Of a stretch of 64,000 nucleotides of DNA, positions 45,585-57,451 are shown in pieces. The position numbers and the translations under genes are program-made. A model generated the notes under the pieces. The model was not told the DNA's origin, ran no database searches, and saw nothing but the letters and a program-made list of their open reading frames with translations. Source of the DNA: Akebia trifoliata (Eukaryota; Streptophyta; Magnoliopsida; Ranunculales; Lardizabalaceae); contig CM030711.1 of NCBI GenBank assembly GCA_017979445.1, positions 2,294,001 to 2,358,000 on the forward strand, in the 5' to 3' direction. The first letter of the stretch is position 1. The number at the start of each line of letters is the position of its first letter.

Positions 45585-46070
45585 GATTTACCAAAACATG
45601 CACAACATTTCAAATGTTTACCAAAACGGTACACTATAGCAATTAATTCTGAAAACAGTAAATTTACCATTTTCGAAATTAATTTTTTTTACCAAAATGG
45701 TAAAAACAGTAAAATGTATTTTTTTATACCGAAAATGCCCTTTTTTATTTTTTGACTGAAATTTCGAAAATAAAATTGATTCGGTAATTTTTTTTTTGTA
45801 AATACATATTATTGTTGGATTACAGAAAGAGAGTGAATCTTTTTAGTTAGATTTTCATTTTTTTAAGGTTAAAATTGTAAATATATATGTAAAACAAAAA
45901 AAGGGTATTTTCGGTAGAAAAATTTATATTTTACTGTTTTTACCGTTTTGATAAAAAATATTAATTCCGAAAACGATAAATTTATCGTTTTCGGAATTAA
46001 TTGCTACAGTGTACCGTTTTGATAATTAATTTCAAAAACTCTACCATTTTGATAAATTATTCTTATGAAT
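45585..46070. repeat. Long foldback element of tacca/tggta type
   Basis: The left half has aaaacggtacactatagcaa, ttaattctgaaaacagtaaa, tttaccattttcg, then taccgaaaatgccc. The right half has gggtattttcggta, tactgtttttaccgttttga, aacgataaatttatcgtttt, cggaattaattgctacagtg and taccgttttga. The arms are inverted over about 180 bp around a central AT-rich loop. No coding capacity. Confidence 0.75.
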
Positions 46071-46924
46071 AAACACCATAAGTAATGTAATTATATGGTG
46101 ACTTTATAATAAAATTCTTATGATGTTTATCCGTAACATAATCATGTGGTAATATCACATCTCTAAGTGAAGTGTCCAATTTTTTTTTCTTAAGATTGTT
46201 GATTATTTCATTTGATCTAATGGAAAAGTCGAGTTTTGATAAGTTCCTCAGATAGGATAGGTCAAGTGTTCAAAACGCCACGAAATTATGAACTCCTAGA
46301 GGCCACAATCCAAGGTCCGATTAACCCTCAACTCAATCAGTTGCACATAAGACTTTTCAAGAGGGCGGTGCAACTGTGAAATTAGTAAAATATTCCTTTT
46401 CAAATTTTAAGAAGCTATATCTCCTTCCCTTTACACACAAAAACTTGCTGTCTAACTATTCTGATTTTTAAAGAAATTTTAATATTTCAACCCATTTTTT
46501 CATTTATTTTACTATTTTAATACATTATATTGTTTCATCGGAGTTCACTCATGACTCAACGAGTTGACTATCCATAAAGTCAAGATCTAAAACTATTGAT
46601 GGTAGGTGCAATAGTTTTCTTTCATTTTTTTGTTTTTTTTGGATGGGAGAGAGTGCAGCACATAAAAGCCTCTATCTCTATATGCATTTTCTGTTAAGAA
46701 GTAAATTATAAGGTGATGATGACAGTATTATTCAAGATTCTCTCTCTCTCTCACACTCTGACTACAAAGACAAGGAGGAAAGCAAAGGAAAAGCATGGAC
46801 TGAAACCCACATTGAATGCTTCTCTCAGGGAAACATCAGCATGACCTGCACCTTCAGTAGTACTTTGCCCTCTTCGTTTAACCTCTTCTTTGCCCCCTCT
46901 CTCCTCTCTTCATCCCATTTGTCT

Positions 46925-47030
46925 CTCCTTTGTCTTACTTACTCTCTCTCTCTCTCTCTACTATATATATATATATATATGTACTACTTATAGAATTTGA
47001 AACAAAAGAAGAAAAGTGAGAGAAGAGACG
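46925..47030 (+). promoter_or_regulatory. WOX3 core promoter and leader
   Basis: A CT-dinucleotide tract (about 46940-46958) is followed by a (TA)n tract (about 46963-46981) that could act as a TATA element. A purine-rich leader then runs to the start codon. The order CT tract, TA tract, ATG within about 90 bases suggests transcription starts just downstream of the TA tract. This is inferred from sequence pattern only. Confidence 0.4.
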
Positions 47031-48151
47031 ATGTCACCAGCAACTTCAACAAGATGGTGTCCAACACCAGAGCAACTTATGATACTTGAAGAAATGTATA
47101 GAGGAGGAATAAGAACTCCTAATGGCTCTCAGATACAACAGATAACAGCCCATCTTTCTTTTTATGGGAAGATTGAAGGAAAAAATGTTTTCTATTGGTT
47201 TCAAAACCATAAAGCAAGAGATAGGCAGAAACTTAGAAGGAAACTAAGTAGACAGCAACAACAACTCCAGCAGCAGACCACCAACCACCACCTTCTTCAC
47301 CATTTTGAAGCTTCTCCTTCTACTGGATTTCAACAGTTTCACCATTATAACTTACCTCAGTTTCTTCCCCAGGTGTGTAGTAAATTTGAATTTTTTTTAT
47401 TTAATAGTTTGTGATGGGTTTTGCTTTGTGGGCCTCCATATGATCAATTTGAAATCATGGGTTGTTGTTTTTAGTACTATGTTCTTTGCTTGATTGGCTC
47501 TTTAAGTCTTAACTATTAAGTTTTTAATATTTCCTCTTTGTGCCTTTCTTACATGTAAATATGAAAATTTTGAAGTTTGTGATATATATACATGTTGGTC
47601 CAAAATATTTCTCTTTTATTGTAGGACCAACATACAATCGTCTGATTAAAGAAATCATGGGTGGTTGTTTGTTTTAATCTTGATTCTATTTTTGTTAAAA
47701 TCAAAATCATGATCTAAATAATAACAAAAAGAGTTAATCAGAGCCATTCAATCTTAATCTTAAATATCAAGTGCCATTGTAATAAACTGTAAACTGATGT
47801 ACTCTATTATTCCTTTTGTTTGCCGTCAAAAACAACACACAGGAAGTGTAACAAATAGTGATGGTTGTCTTCTTTCTTTGTTTTTTGATGGAGTAGGAAG
47901 GACTTCAAGAGGCATCAACCCAAGTGATGAATTACACGTGGAAGGTGGATAATCCAGAGAGCGATGAGATGGAGAAGTGGATGAAGATGTACGGTCGTGA
48001 TTGGATGATGATGATGGATGTGGGTCCAGCTCCTCCTTGTTACAGTAGACCTCTCAAAACCCTAGAACTCTTCCCCATTAACAGCACAAACCTCAAAGAT
48101 GAGTGCAGCACATCCAAGCAGCATGTCTCCTTCTCTACTACCACCAACTAA
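47031..48151 (+). CDS. WOX3: WUSCHEL-related homeobox 3 (PRESSED FLOWER type)
   Basis: Nuclear homeodomain transcription factor of the WUS clade; in Arabidopsis WOX3/PRS promotes lateral and marginal outgrowth of leaves and floral organs. Exon 1 is 47031-47372 (114 codons, donor GTGTGT) and exon 2 is 47897-48151 (84 codons plus TAA, acceptor GGAGTAG), in phase 0; 198 residues. The start [16 protein letters not shown] matches the family N-terminus. The homeodomain spans about 7-72 with the WOX signature [17 protein letters not shown] Gln/His-rich stretch follows (75-108). Exon 2 has VMNYTWK, the WOX3-specific [12 protein letters not shown] block (about 147-158), and the WUS box TLELFP (169-174). 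The protein is shorter than Arabidopsis WOX3 (about 244), mainly in the His-rich linker. A CT microsatellite follows the stop codon. Identification as WOX3 rather than another WOX is strong because of the N-terminus and the MMMMD block. Confidence 0.95.
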
Positions 48152-49000
48152 CTATATAGCTGCTTATTCTCTCTCTCTCTCTCTCTCTCTCTCCCTACTA
48201 CTTCCCTAAGTATCTCTGACTATCTCTGTAAGCTATATTTATCAAAAAAAAAACTATCTCTGTGAGCTATGTTCTCTGTCTTGGTTTCTGTTATGTTATG
48301 TGTGAGTTGTCAATGTAAAAGACTATCTTGTCTAACTGGTACCTCAATTCTACCATGACATAAGCATTGTTATTGGGTTTTTTATTTATTTCTTATTTTG
48401 TTATTATTTTTAATTTTTGTGATTTAGACATACCCATCCACATTTTTGATTTATTTTTTTAGTTACCTCTATGTTTCAAACTGATGACATGACCTTGAAA
48501 TCTGTCTTATCTCTAATAAATTAATGAAAAATGACTCAAATGTTCTTATCTTCGACTTCTTAGATAAAATTTTTTTACCTAATTTGCAACATTAACATTC
48601 AATCTATAGTCTTCAAAGTTTTTTTTTTATATTTTTATCATCATCCAAATCAAGATTCTATCTACTTCAACTTAATTAAATCTAAAAAACGAGATAGGAT
48701 TTTCAGAGAATGAGAAGATGATGGAACTTAGGAAATTTTTTTTAAGGAAAATCTCAGAAGGGATTAAGCCGATGATCAAAATAGTAGAGATTGAACATCT
48801 TGAAGAATGAATATTACATGTTTTGAGAAAAAAAGGGTTTTTAATTTGGTCACAATTGGTTGAAGATGGTGGGATTTAAGTTAATCGGTAAGAGAAAACT
48901 AAGGTCAAGAGAACATGTCATGAGTTCGACAATACATGTTAAGGTTACATCAAACATTCACCAAATCATGGAGTGGTATGTCTAATTTTTTTTTTTTTTG
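48152..49000. other. WOX3 3' flank and family-3 relic
   Basis: A CT-dinucleotide microsatellite (about 48171-48193) lies in the likely 3' untranslated region. From about 48430 to 48740 a family-3 relic shows caaactgatgacatgacctt, attaatgaaaaatgactcaa and acgagataggattttcag. No gene is seen. Confidence 0.5.
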
Positions 49001-49187
49001 AGTCGTGTTGGAGTGACCTCAAGATTAGACTTCATATTACACATCTTAATTGATGTGAAAGTGGATAGAAACCATAAATGTTTTTTCACTTATACCTGGA
49101 GGAAAGCACCTATGTTTCCCATACACTTCCACAACAAGGTATGCAGTATGAGGTCCAATATTGAGGTCACTTCAGCATTATTCAATT
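49001..49187. repeat. Family-1 foldback element, gagtgacctc subtype
   Basis: Left arm gttggagtgacctcaagatt, agacttcatattacacatc, gtgaaagtggatagaaac. Right arm cctatgtttcccatacactt, ccacaacaaggtatgcagta, tgaggtccaatattgaggtc and acttcagca. The apex has cacttatacctggaggaaag. The outer arms resemble 35760-35896. Confidence 0.75.
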
Positions 49188-52100
49188 TTTTTTTTTTCCA
49201 ACTTAAATCCCTATTGTTGGCCTTTTGGTTTGATTATTATTTAGTTATTTTCTTTTCCCTATTGTGGTTGGAGAAAGTTTTCAACTGCAAAACATATCAG
49301 TCCTTTCGACTGCAAAAGTCAGACTTCATTATTGATGACAAGTCAAGCCCACGTTGAAGACTGTTTCACATTGTTTTCTTGTAGGCCAAGAATCTGACGA
49401 AGCTATGTGTATATTAAGAAAAAATACAGATGCTCTTGAGATGCCTCATCATTTTTGAAAAAATAAGGTACATGAAGGATGGATCCACCCAAGATTGATT
49501 TGATCAAATATATTTCCGTCAAATTGACTAGTGTGAATCGACCAAATATATTTTAAATTACTTTCTAGAAATAATTTCAACCTTTATTTTCTTCAAAAAA
49601 CAATAAATATTGCATAAATAACTTGACTGAGTTTGGATCCACTTGCATGACTTTCCAAGTTAAATTTTGATTGTTTGTTTGCAGAGAGTTAGTGGTAAAT
49701 TAAAATTCGTACCTCTCAAATGTTTCTATATCTACATATGTTTTGGAGGAAGCAGATACTCTGTAGCACACGGTTCAGGTGGCAACCCTCCATACTTTTA
49801 CATGTTTTCTTCACTAAAAATCTAACTTTGGTATTTTTCTCTCTTATTTTGAACCTTCAACACCTACCAAAAAAAAAAAAACCTTGGACCAAGGCAAGGC
49901 TAGAACACATTGCGACTAATGTCACTGTCACACTTTACTTGCTTGACGAAGCCTTTTGGATTCAAATCCGCACACAAATCCTCTTTCGCTTGGCACAAAC
50001 TCCTTTCGATTTGTCACTCCAGGCATCAGGAAGATGGTACTAACTATTGGAAGGCCTATGTCCAGCCTACTCAATTAATCAAATTAACTAATCACCATAC
50101 ATTGAGAGTAAATATAATCAATTTGTACATTTATCACATAATATTCAAATGGAGTGTATTATGTGTGTAAATGATTTTTTAAATTTATTTGGAATGATTA
50201 TTTTGAAAAATAATGTGAATTGAGGCTTGTGAGGAAAGATAATATATGTTGCTAATTGGATAAGACTCGATATAAATCCTTTTGGATATAACATATGAAT
50301 CTCATGTTAATGATGATTGGAAAGTGATCCATTATGATGTAACAAGATAGTATCTGGTTGAGCCTTTTTACATACATAATTTTTGAGAAAGTATCACACT
50401 GAACGCCTAAATATTGACACACCATTTGATAGGTTTATACCATTTGAACGCCTAAATATTGACACACCATTTGATTGTTTGAACACTACTATCATGTCTG
50501 AGTGTTTGGACACTGATATACTATTTGTCCTATGAACATTAGTACGCATTTAAAACTGATATAGAATTGGGTTATATTTAATGTATAGAAATCTTAGGAT
50601 GTGAACAATTACTTATTGGCCTTACGCAATCGATCGAATCATATAGATATCCCTTCAACAAGACATAGGTCATTGAAAGAATCTCAGACGACCCACCAAA
50701 GCACAAAACTCAAGATCTTTCAGAAAATGGATTCTTATTCAAAGAGTGCATAACTGCATGGATAAGTTCACGCTAACTCGTCAATTTGGGATCCAATTCA
50801 AGATTTTCCTTGGGAGGTATTGAGAAGGAATTGGAGCTCTTCCTATTCATTTTGTTTTTTTATTTTATTTGCTTAGTGGGGTTAGTGGTTAACAATTTCA
50901 AGGGGTTTGAACCTAAGACTTTGGGAACAATCTCTAGAAGGTCTAACTACTTAGCTATGTGATCCTTCTTAAGCTCTCTCTATTCCTATTTTATATTGCA
51001 GAGTGATTGAGAGTAATGAGCGGGAAACCAAAAGGAAAAGAATATTTGGAAGTCTAGCAAGAGGTATAAATGCATTAAGTTGTGTAAATATTGTGTACAA
51101 TATAGTGGACTATGCAGTTAGGCATATAAATAATTACTTGTGCAAGTTCTTTTTAGTGAGTACTTTGTATGGAAGAAAGGTTTGAATGTATAATATAGAG
51201 TTTCTAGATGATGAATTGTGTTAAACTATGGATGAAGTTTTACAAGTACAAGTTTTACATAAGTAAAAAATTATAAAGGAAATTATGCTCTGAGGTGATT
51301 ATATGAATGAATGAAAAGTGATTAATTTAGCTTGAAAGAAGAAACAAAAATTTGAGGCACATTTTGGGAATTCCATCCTATCTTATTGATTTTATGATTC
51401 ACAACTTGAGATTTGGAAATCTAAATCTTTTGAAGTGACATAAAGTCTATGGGTGACAATACCATAGACTTGTGCACATTTCCTGCCATCACCGAGTTAT
51501 TGATCTCATTGAAAACATGCTTAAAATTTTAAAAATAAAATTTTATAAGAAAAACCAATCTAGTGTGGTAATATAATTTTTCTTTGATTTATTTATTATT
51601 AATAATATAGATATTTTTGACTCAACCAATTTGACTTGTTGGCCATCAAGTTGACTTGACTTATTGGACATCCAATCCAAGTTTACAATTTTTAAAACAT
51701 TGTTGTTAACGATCCAATCTACAAGACATTGACACTTCAAACAACAACAACAAAGTCTTATCCTGAATATTTGAGTTTGGTTATACAAATATTGTCCCTC
51801 CATTCCCATATGTCTAAAGCCGAGTCTTCTTGTTGGGTTTAGTTGGAATCTATCACTTTTGAGAAATTCCTTAGCATGAATGAAATGAGATGTTTGTTTA
51901 GGATTCATGTTGAGGGAGGAAATTTTTTATATTGACTACCAACCTAACGTAACCCACCTCCTTTATCTAGGCTTGAAATCAACAATGTAGTTTCAAGGGG
52001 ACACACACTAGTAAAGTTGAGACATTGACACTTTACATAATTATATTAGTGAACGAGATTCAAATGCTTAAAGCCCTAGGTATAAAAATGTTTCTATTAT

Positions 52101-53100
52101 GGTGAATTTGGATTCCTCCTGTACACCTTCATCTCTTGCTTGATTCCGAAAGGTGTAACTTTAGTGCCACAAATGTCCGATCCACGCCATACATTTCGAG
52201 GGAGGTATCGATGGAAGTAGAAATATCTTGACGATAGGTGGGACCATCTAGACATGTGGACTTGTACTAAACATGGTCTCCAATCATCGTTCCCCATCGA
52301 TTTTATTTAATAGATAGCAAATTGGCGACTTTGCACATGGACCAATCACTTGGAATGAATCTACACCCCACAATTGAAATGGATTTCTTGGGATATCATC
52401 AAGTACCATAAGGTTCACAAGATCCACTCGTCTTACCTGCTTGGAGTTGAGATGGTGCACCAACACATCATTGGACATTTTATTGCCAAATCATAGACTC
52501 ACAATGTTTGACGTATCATCAACCTTGGTATACGTGGTATCTATAGTAACCTTGTAACTGCAATTTTCCTGCAATGTAGCTTCAAAATTCATAATTCAAT
52601 ATGAAGAAATCTTTGTTTCTTCATTTTTTTTTGCTCCATGCTTAAAAATTTGTGTATCTTTTTTTATGTTATTAGTGATCGAACACCTTAGTTCTTTCAT
52701 AGTTTAACTGAAACCTTGTCTCCACTCAGAATGGTTACTGGACAAGAGACGGCCCCAGCCAAAAGCCTCCCAAAAAAAACAAGTACAACAACAAAGCCTT
52801 ACATCGACGCCTTAGGAAGCAGAGGTCTTGAGTTCGAAAACCACCTTAGGGGCCACCCTTAGTGATTTATCCCAGAAATTACTTGGTATGTGTGATGAGA
52901 GGGGATTGGTTGGGTGCTTAGAGTACCAAACACCTCGGATCATGAAAAAAAAAAAGAAAAGAAAGAAAGAAGACAAATACTTACACAAAAAATTTATGGT
53001 TGGCTAAACGAATTCTATTTCTCTAGATTCATTTTTCGAAAGGGAATTATTCTATTGTAAAAAATTCCATTTGCAGTTGGGTAATCTAGACATTTTCTTA
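49188..53100. other. Intergenic DNA, possible relics of unknown origin
   Basis: No gene is supported. A 30-base motif gaacgcctaaatattgacac... is repeated in tandem with a 45-46 bp period at about 50401-50476. About 50880-50965 and 49870-50030 contain tRNA-B-box-like stretches, possibly SINE fragments. On the minus strand, 52478-52100 has two short frames (KQVRRVDLVNLMVLDDIPRN; YLPRNVWRGSDICGTKVTPF) that look protein-like, but I do not recognise a family. They may be an old coding relic. Confidence 0.4.
52785..52950 (+). mobile_element. Possible SINE with poly-A tail
   Basis: It contains a B-box-like ggtcttgagttcgaaaacc (52822-52840), a body ending ccaaacacctcggatcatg, and an A-rich tail. The A box is weak. 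The layout of a tRNA-like head, an unrelated body and an A-rich tail suggests a SINE. Confidence 0.4.
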
Positions 53101-53104
53101 TGAG

Positions 53105-53510
53105 TTTTGATGAATATTTGAGATTACCCCCATTTTATTTTCAAATTTATGACATACCTCCCTTGTCCATGGCCTTTAGAAGAGACTAACAAAATATGAC
53201 CAAAACATTTTTATGTTCCCCAAAATACCCTTGACACCCCCTTACCTAAAAATAAAAAAAAAATCCTCTTTGATCCTTAATTTATTTGACAAAGTATCTA
53301 TGGTAAAAAATTATTAATTTTCTGTTCGTTGATTTAAAAGTAAAAAAGAGTAATTAATAAAATGGTATGACAAAGTGATGAACAAAGGGCTTTGGGTGTA
53401 AAATCGAGGATTTTTTGGCAAGAGATTGAAAACGGGGATATTTCATCATTAAGGTTGAGGCATCTCATCATTTTGAAAACATAGGGGTTATCTCAATATT
53501 CACCAAAACA
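53105..53510. repeat. Family-3 element with inverted ends
   Basis: The left end gatgaatatttgagattacc, cccattttattttcaaattt is inverted at the right as catcattttgaaaacatagg, ggttatctcaatattcacc. The interior is AT-rich and non-coding. It gives the clearest definition of family-3 ends outside 62660-63460. Confidence 0.65.
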
Positions 53511-53639
53511 CTGAGGATATGCTTATTGTCTAAGATAATCCAATCAAATTCATCCCATTGTACATTTGGGGACAGAAAGAATGTATGTGCAAATTAAATG
53601 TTTTAATTGACAAAAAAAAAATAAGAATCAATATAAACC

Positions 53640-53775
53640 CACCAGGGGTTAATTGATATGGTAAGGGCGATTGGATTTGCTCCCAAGGTCATACATTCAA
53701 ATCTCTATATGTCTCTCCATATAAAGTACTTATATTTAATTGTTGTATCCGGGTAGAGTGGTTATTACGTGTGGC
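53640..53775 (+). mobile_element. Possible tRNA-derived SINE
   Basis: It starts ccaggggttaattgatatgg with an A-box-like head, followed by a B-box-like ggtcatacattcaaatctc about 45 bases later. It ends ggctcatcaaaaaaag. It is unrelated to the SINE pair at 3875 and 29947. Confidence 0.4.
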
Positions 53776-54490
53776 TCATCAAAAAAAGAAAAAAGAATAG
53801 GAACCAAAGAGGTTTATGACAAAAAATCCAATTAATGTCTTAAAAATCTAACAGACCACTAGACCAAATATTTGTCCAATTGGTCGAGGTCTAGAATTCT
53901 AGTTATAGCAACATGATATCGTGGGAGAAAAAACCATATCCTTCCTAAATGTCGAAGGATCTGCGTCAATCTAACCAATATGATTGGATTCGACATAAAA
54001 TTGATCTGATAACAATATATATATATATATATATATATTGTTGTATTTTAAACAAAATAATATATAATATAATTTAGGGTAGTTTACTACCCTTGCAAAA
54101 ATTGATGATATTAGGTTTTACCCCCTTGTCCCAAAGTTGAAATTACTTTTTTGTTGATGATTTTTAATGGTAATTTTGATTTTTGTTTTTTAAATTATTA
54201 TATAATAATTTAAGGTTTTTTTAAGGAAATTAAAAATAAGTAAATTTTTTGAAAGTTTGACCATTGAAAAGAAGGCAACCTTGAATTTCAGTCAAGGGTA
54301 TCATTAAATTAGCCTATAATTTCACATACTCTCACATTATATGTGATCCAGGCCCAATCGGATAGGAATATGGTTGATCAAGAATAGATATGGATCCTTA
54401 TCAGAACCCGAATCCTCAATCCATATCCTAATCCATCAGATCAGATAGAATTTCGGGTCTGCTCCTATCCATTGGCAGTGCGCACTAGAC
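53776..54490. other. Intergenic DNA upstream of the ORC3 locus
   Basis: No gene is supported. An AT microsatellite lies at about 54017-54040. About 54350-54475 has caatcggataggaatatgg and gctcctatccattggcag, resembling a hAT-like relic end. Confidence 0.45.
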
Positions 54491-54760
54491 TTACGTTTTT
54501 TTGGCGGGAAGACTTCCACCCACTTGTGAGTCCTGACATCTCAAGAGCAACAAGAACACAAAACGCGAAGATCAATCGTTCCCTCTTCTTCATCTTCGTT
54601 AAAATCCGAGATAACTCGCCAATTCTCACTTTCTTCTGAAAAGAGGGCTTAGGGTGAACTCTCTATCGAGAAGATCGCATTTCGACAGAGACAGAGTCCT
54701 CTCGCCCTTCACGCTCCTTCATCGTCATCATCGTGAAACCCATTTCAATCCGTAAGCTCT
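54491..54760 (+). promoter_or_regulatory. E2F-type promoter and leader exon upstream of ORC3 copy
   Basis: TTTGGCGGGAA at 54500-54510 fits the E2F consensus TTTSSCGS and reads as a strong site on both strands. E2F sites are typical of plant replication genes such as those for ORC subunits. A GC-richer leader of about 240 bases follows and ends caatcc before a donor-like GTAAGC at 54752. A matching acceptor, ctacctctgcag, ends at 57420, 31 bases before the first in-frame ATG of the ORC3 copy. The exon assignment is inferred from motifs only. Confidence 0.5.
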
Positions 54761-57420
54761 CTCTAATTTTATCTCTCTCTCTCTCTCAGCTGGTTCGATA
54801 TTCATCAAAACCCTAGCGATTAACTTGCATCAACTTCTCTTCTTGTCCGCCATTAATGGGCATTAAAACTTTTACAAATAATACACGTCTAGTCGTCCAT
54901 GGTGACACCACAGAATCATAGAGAATCACTAAAGTCCATACCAGCCAGCCCTCTCTGGTTGAATTGAATTTCTATGTTTCAATTTTCGTATCATTTGCCT
55001 TACTTTACCATACTTTACCTGATCTATTTGGTGGGTTTAGGATTAGGGTTTATGTATTTGCAGGTGAATTGGGTTCTAGCTTGTGTGATTGTGGTGATTG
55101 AATCGAGTTGCTTGAATCGTGTTTATGTATTTGCATTCGAATTGGATTTTTAGTAATCAGGTCAACCCAGACCAACACCCACTTACCCATAAAAATAGTG
55201 ATTCTCGTCACTATGCTCGTCCAATTTGTAGCGAATCAATTGAGGAATTTTTGGGAATCAATGATTACGATTGAGGAATTTTTAGGTTACACGTCTTGTA
55301 CTGAGGGTTTGATTCATTTTCAATATTCACAACATGTTTATTCTGTTTTATAAATGCTTACTAATTGCATTTTATATAACAATGATTTGTTCTAATAAAC
55401 CAAGAGTCATGTGTGGTTGGTTGACAATGAGAGCAGTTAAGTGTTAAAGGCTTGAAGCTTTTGAAATTCAAAGGTTTGCTAGGGAACAAGTTGCTCAAAA
55501 TAGACAATTGGGTATGTGCACAAATAGTTTTAATTTGTGCTACTAATATAACTACTTTACTTCCTTCAATTTGAATTTTCAATCATGGTTTTAGGCAATG
55601 GTTGCTTGTTATCTCTGTTTAAAAAAAAAAAGTATATTGAGTTTCTGAACTTTGTATATATAAGGATGATTCATAAGTAAGAGAATTTTCAATACACATA
55701 CGATCACTATTTGCTCCACTTTTGGTGTTTTCAATTACAATAACAGGGCACTTATTGTGTTTTTTGGGTTTTGTTTGAATCATAATGATGCAGTGCATTC
55801 ACGTGTCTTATTTATCTAAAGTACTCATTCATCCCAATTTCTACTTACAGGAGGAAATATTTCTTTTTTTTTTCCTTGACATTTTGGATTCTCTACTAAT
55901 TGGTTTCTTATTAGTGCTAATCTCTGTGGATTTGAGCAAAGTATCTGTTTTAATCTTTGATTACTTTTATTGCAATCGTTAAGAAGAGATTTGATTGCTT
56001 TCGTTTCGATTTTTTGAAGTTTAGATTTCTATAATATTGGATGGAATCGTGTTTTTTAGGGTTTTTAGTGTTGCTTTTCGTCTCTTTACTTTTCTTTTGC
56101 TGCTTTAATAAATAAGATCAATCACAACAACACTGGAAAATTGAAGAATGGAGGATATAAAATATTAAAGAACAGAGAAAATAAAATTCCGATCCAAAAT
56201 GATAAAATAATAATTATATATTGATAATAAATATATTATAAAGCAGGTATTTCCTCTCTCTCTCATCTTCGACCCTCAGTGAGGAAACCCTTTCTTTTCT
56301 ATTTTTTGTCAGTAAAACCCTTGATAAGGTTGAAGTAAGATAGATCATTAAGGTTGGAGATCTGGTTTTAAAGACAAACTCAAGGGCTGAAGTTTGAAGG
56401 TGATTGGTGTTGGGGAAAAAAGGAGGGTTTTTGTTACAGGTTGAAGATGATGGCATTTACATTTAGGTCATCTTTTTTTAGTTTATGTTAGTAGATTTAA
56501 ATCTTCTTTGTAACAACCCTTTGATTTTCTACACAATCTAATCTTTTATTAGTTGATTAGTTTGAAGGTTGAATAGGTTTTAATGGTGAAAGTTGAAGAC
56601 TAATGCTTTTGAGAATCAAACATTATATTGCTTTTGTTTCGATTTTTTGAAGTTCAAAATTCTATAGTAATTGATGGAATCGTATTTCTAGGGTTTTTGA
56701 TGTTGCTTCTCGTCTCTTTACTTTTCTTTGGCTGCTTTAATGAACATGATTAAACAGAACAAAAATTGGAAACTTAAGAACAGAAACATAAAAATATGTA
56801 AAATTTTGTAAATTTTAGTTTTTCTGATGAGTAAAATTATTTTGAACTTGGATTGTGCATCTTGAGAAAACTTTTGGATTCGAACTTAAAATTCTTGTAC
56901 AGAAAGTGTTCTCTAGACTGGTCCTCCAGAAGCCTGGAAGAATGGAGGTGTTGCATTGTTCGAGCTGAGTTGCAGATGGAGGTGTTACATCGGCCCTCCA
57001 AATAGTAAGAGATGAGGTGGCTGTTCAGAGAAGAGGTTTAGATTGCCATTCCAGAAATCCTTAACGGGTTATTGTCTTATTTGTTTAGATAAAACATTTA
57101 TCAAGCTAACTGGATTCTGCTATCCAGTGTATATGACTGTGGCATATGGCAATTACAATTATAAACAAATTGGATTGATGATCTTGCATGTGTTGAAAAA
57201 GACACTTAGATATGTGTGCGTGTCTATAGAAACAGTTTTTTTTTTTTTTTTTTGGTTGTGTTGGTTAAAGCCTTTGTATTTTGTGATAAAAAACCAATAG
57301 ATCAATATAAGAGTGAACAAGAACCTCGTTCATTTGGTCTGTACCCATGTTTCAAGCCTATTACTTGGCTTTGTAAAAGAAAGATGCTTAGATATGTAAC
57401 CTCCAATTCTACCTCTGCAG
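54752..57420 (+). other. Putative 5' leader intron of the ORC3 locus
   Basis: AT-rich, bounded by GTAAGC and CTGCAG. It contains a 133-bp direct duplication (55995-56127 and 56628-56760) sharing tttcgattttttgaag, tagggttttt, tcgtctctttacttttcttt and gctgctttaat. About 56900-57060 is a GC-richer block (gtcctccagaagcctggaag, atggaggtgttgcattgttc) that could be an alternative leader exon. No protein-coding gene was recognised inside. Confidence 0.4.
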
Positions 57421-57451
57421 GACATAGATAAGCATCTCACAAGATCTCTCA

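Larger units (their letters stand above)
44749..47030. other. Intergenic DNA upstream of WOX3
   Basis: No gene is supported. A long foldback lies at 45585-46070 (separate entry). A diverged family-3-like stretch lies at about 45235-45470. From about 46735 onward the DNA becomes CT-rich with an AT-dinucleotide tract, consistent with the WOX3 promoter and leader. Confidence 0.5.

Noticed and set aside
47016..47030. Start of WOX3 at a GTG five codons upstream
   Set aside because: MSPATSTRW from the ATG at 47031 matches the conserved WOX3 N-terminus.
49720..51185. Frames of 107, 86 and 60 residues
   Set aside because: No family is recognisable; the first overlaps a SINE-like stretch and none has promoter or splice context.
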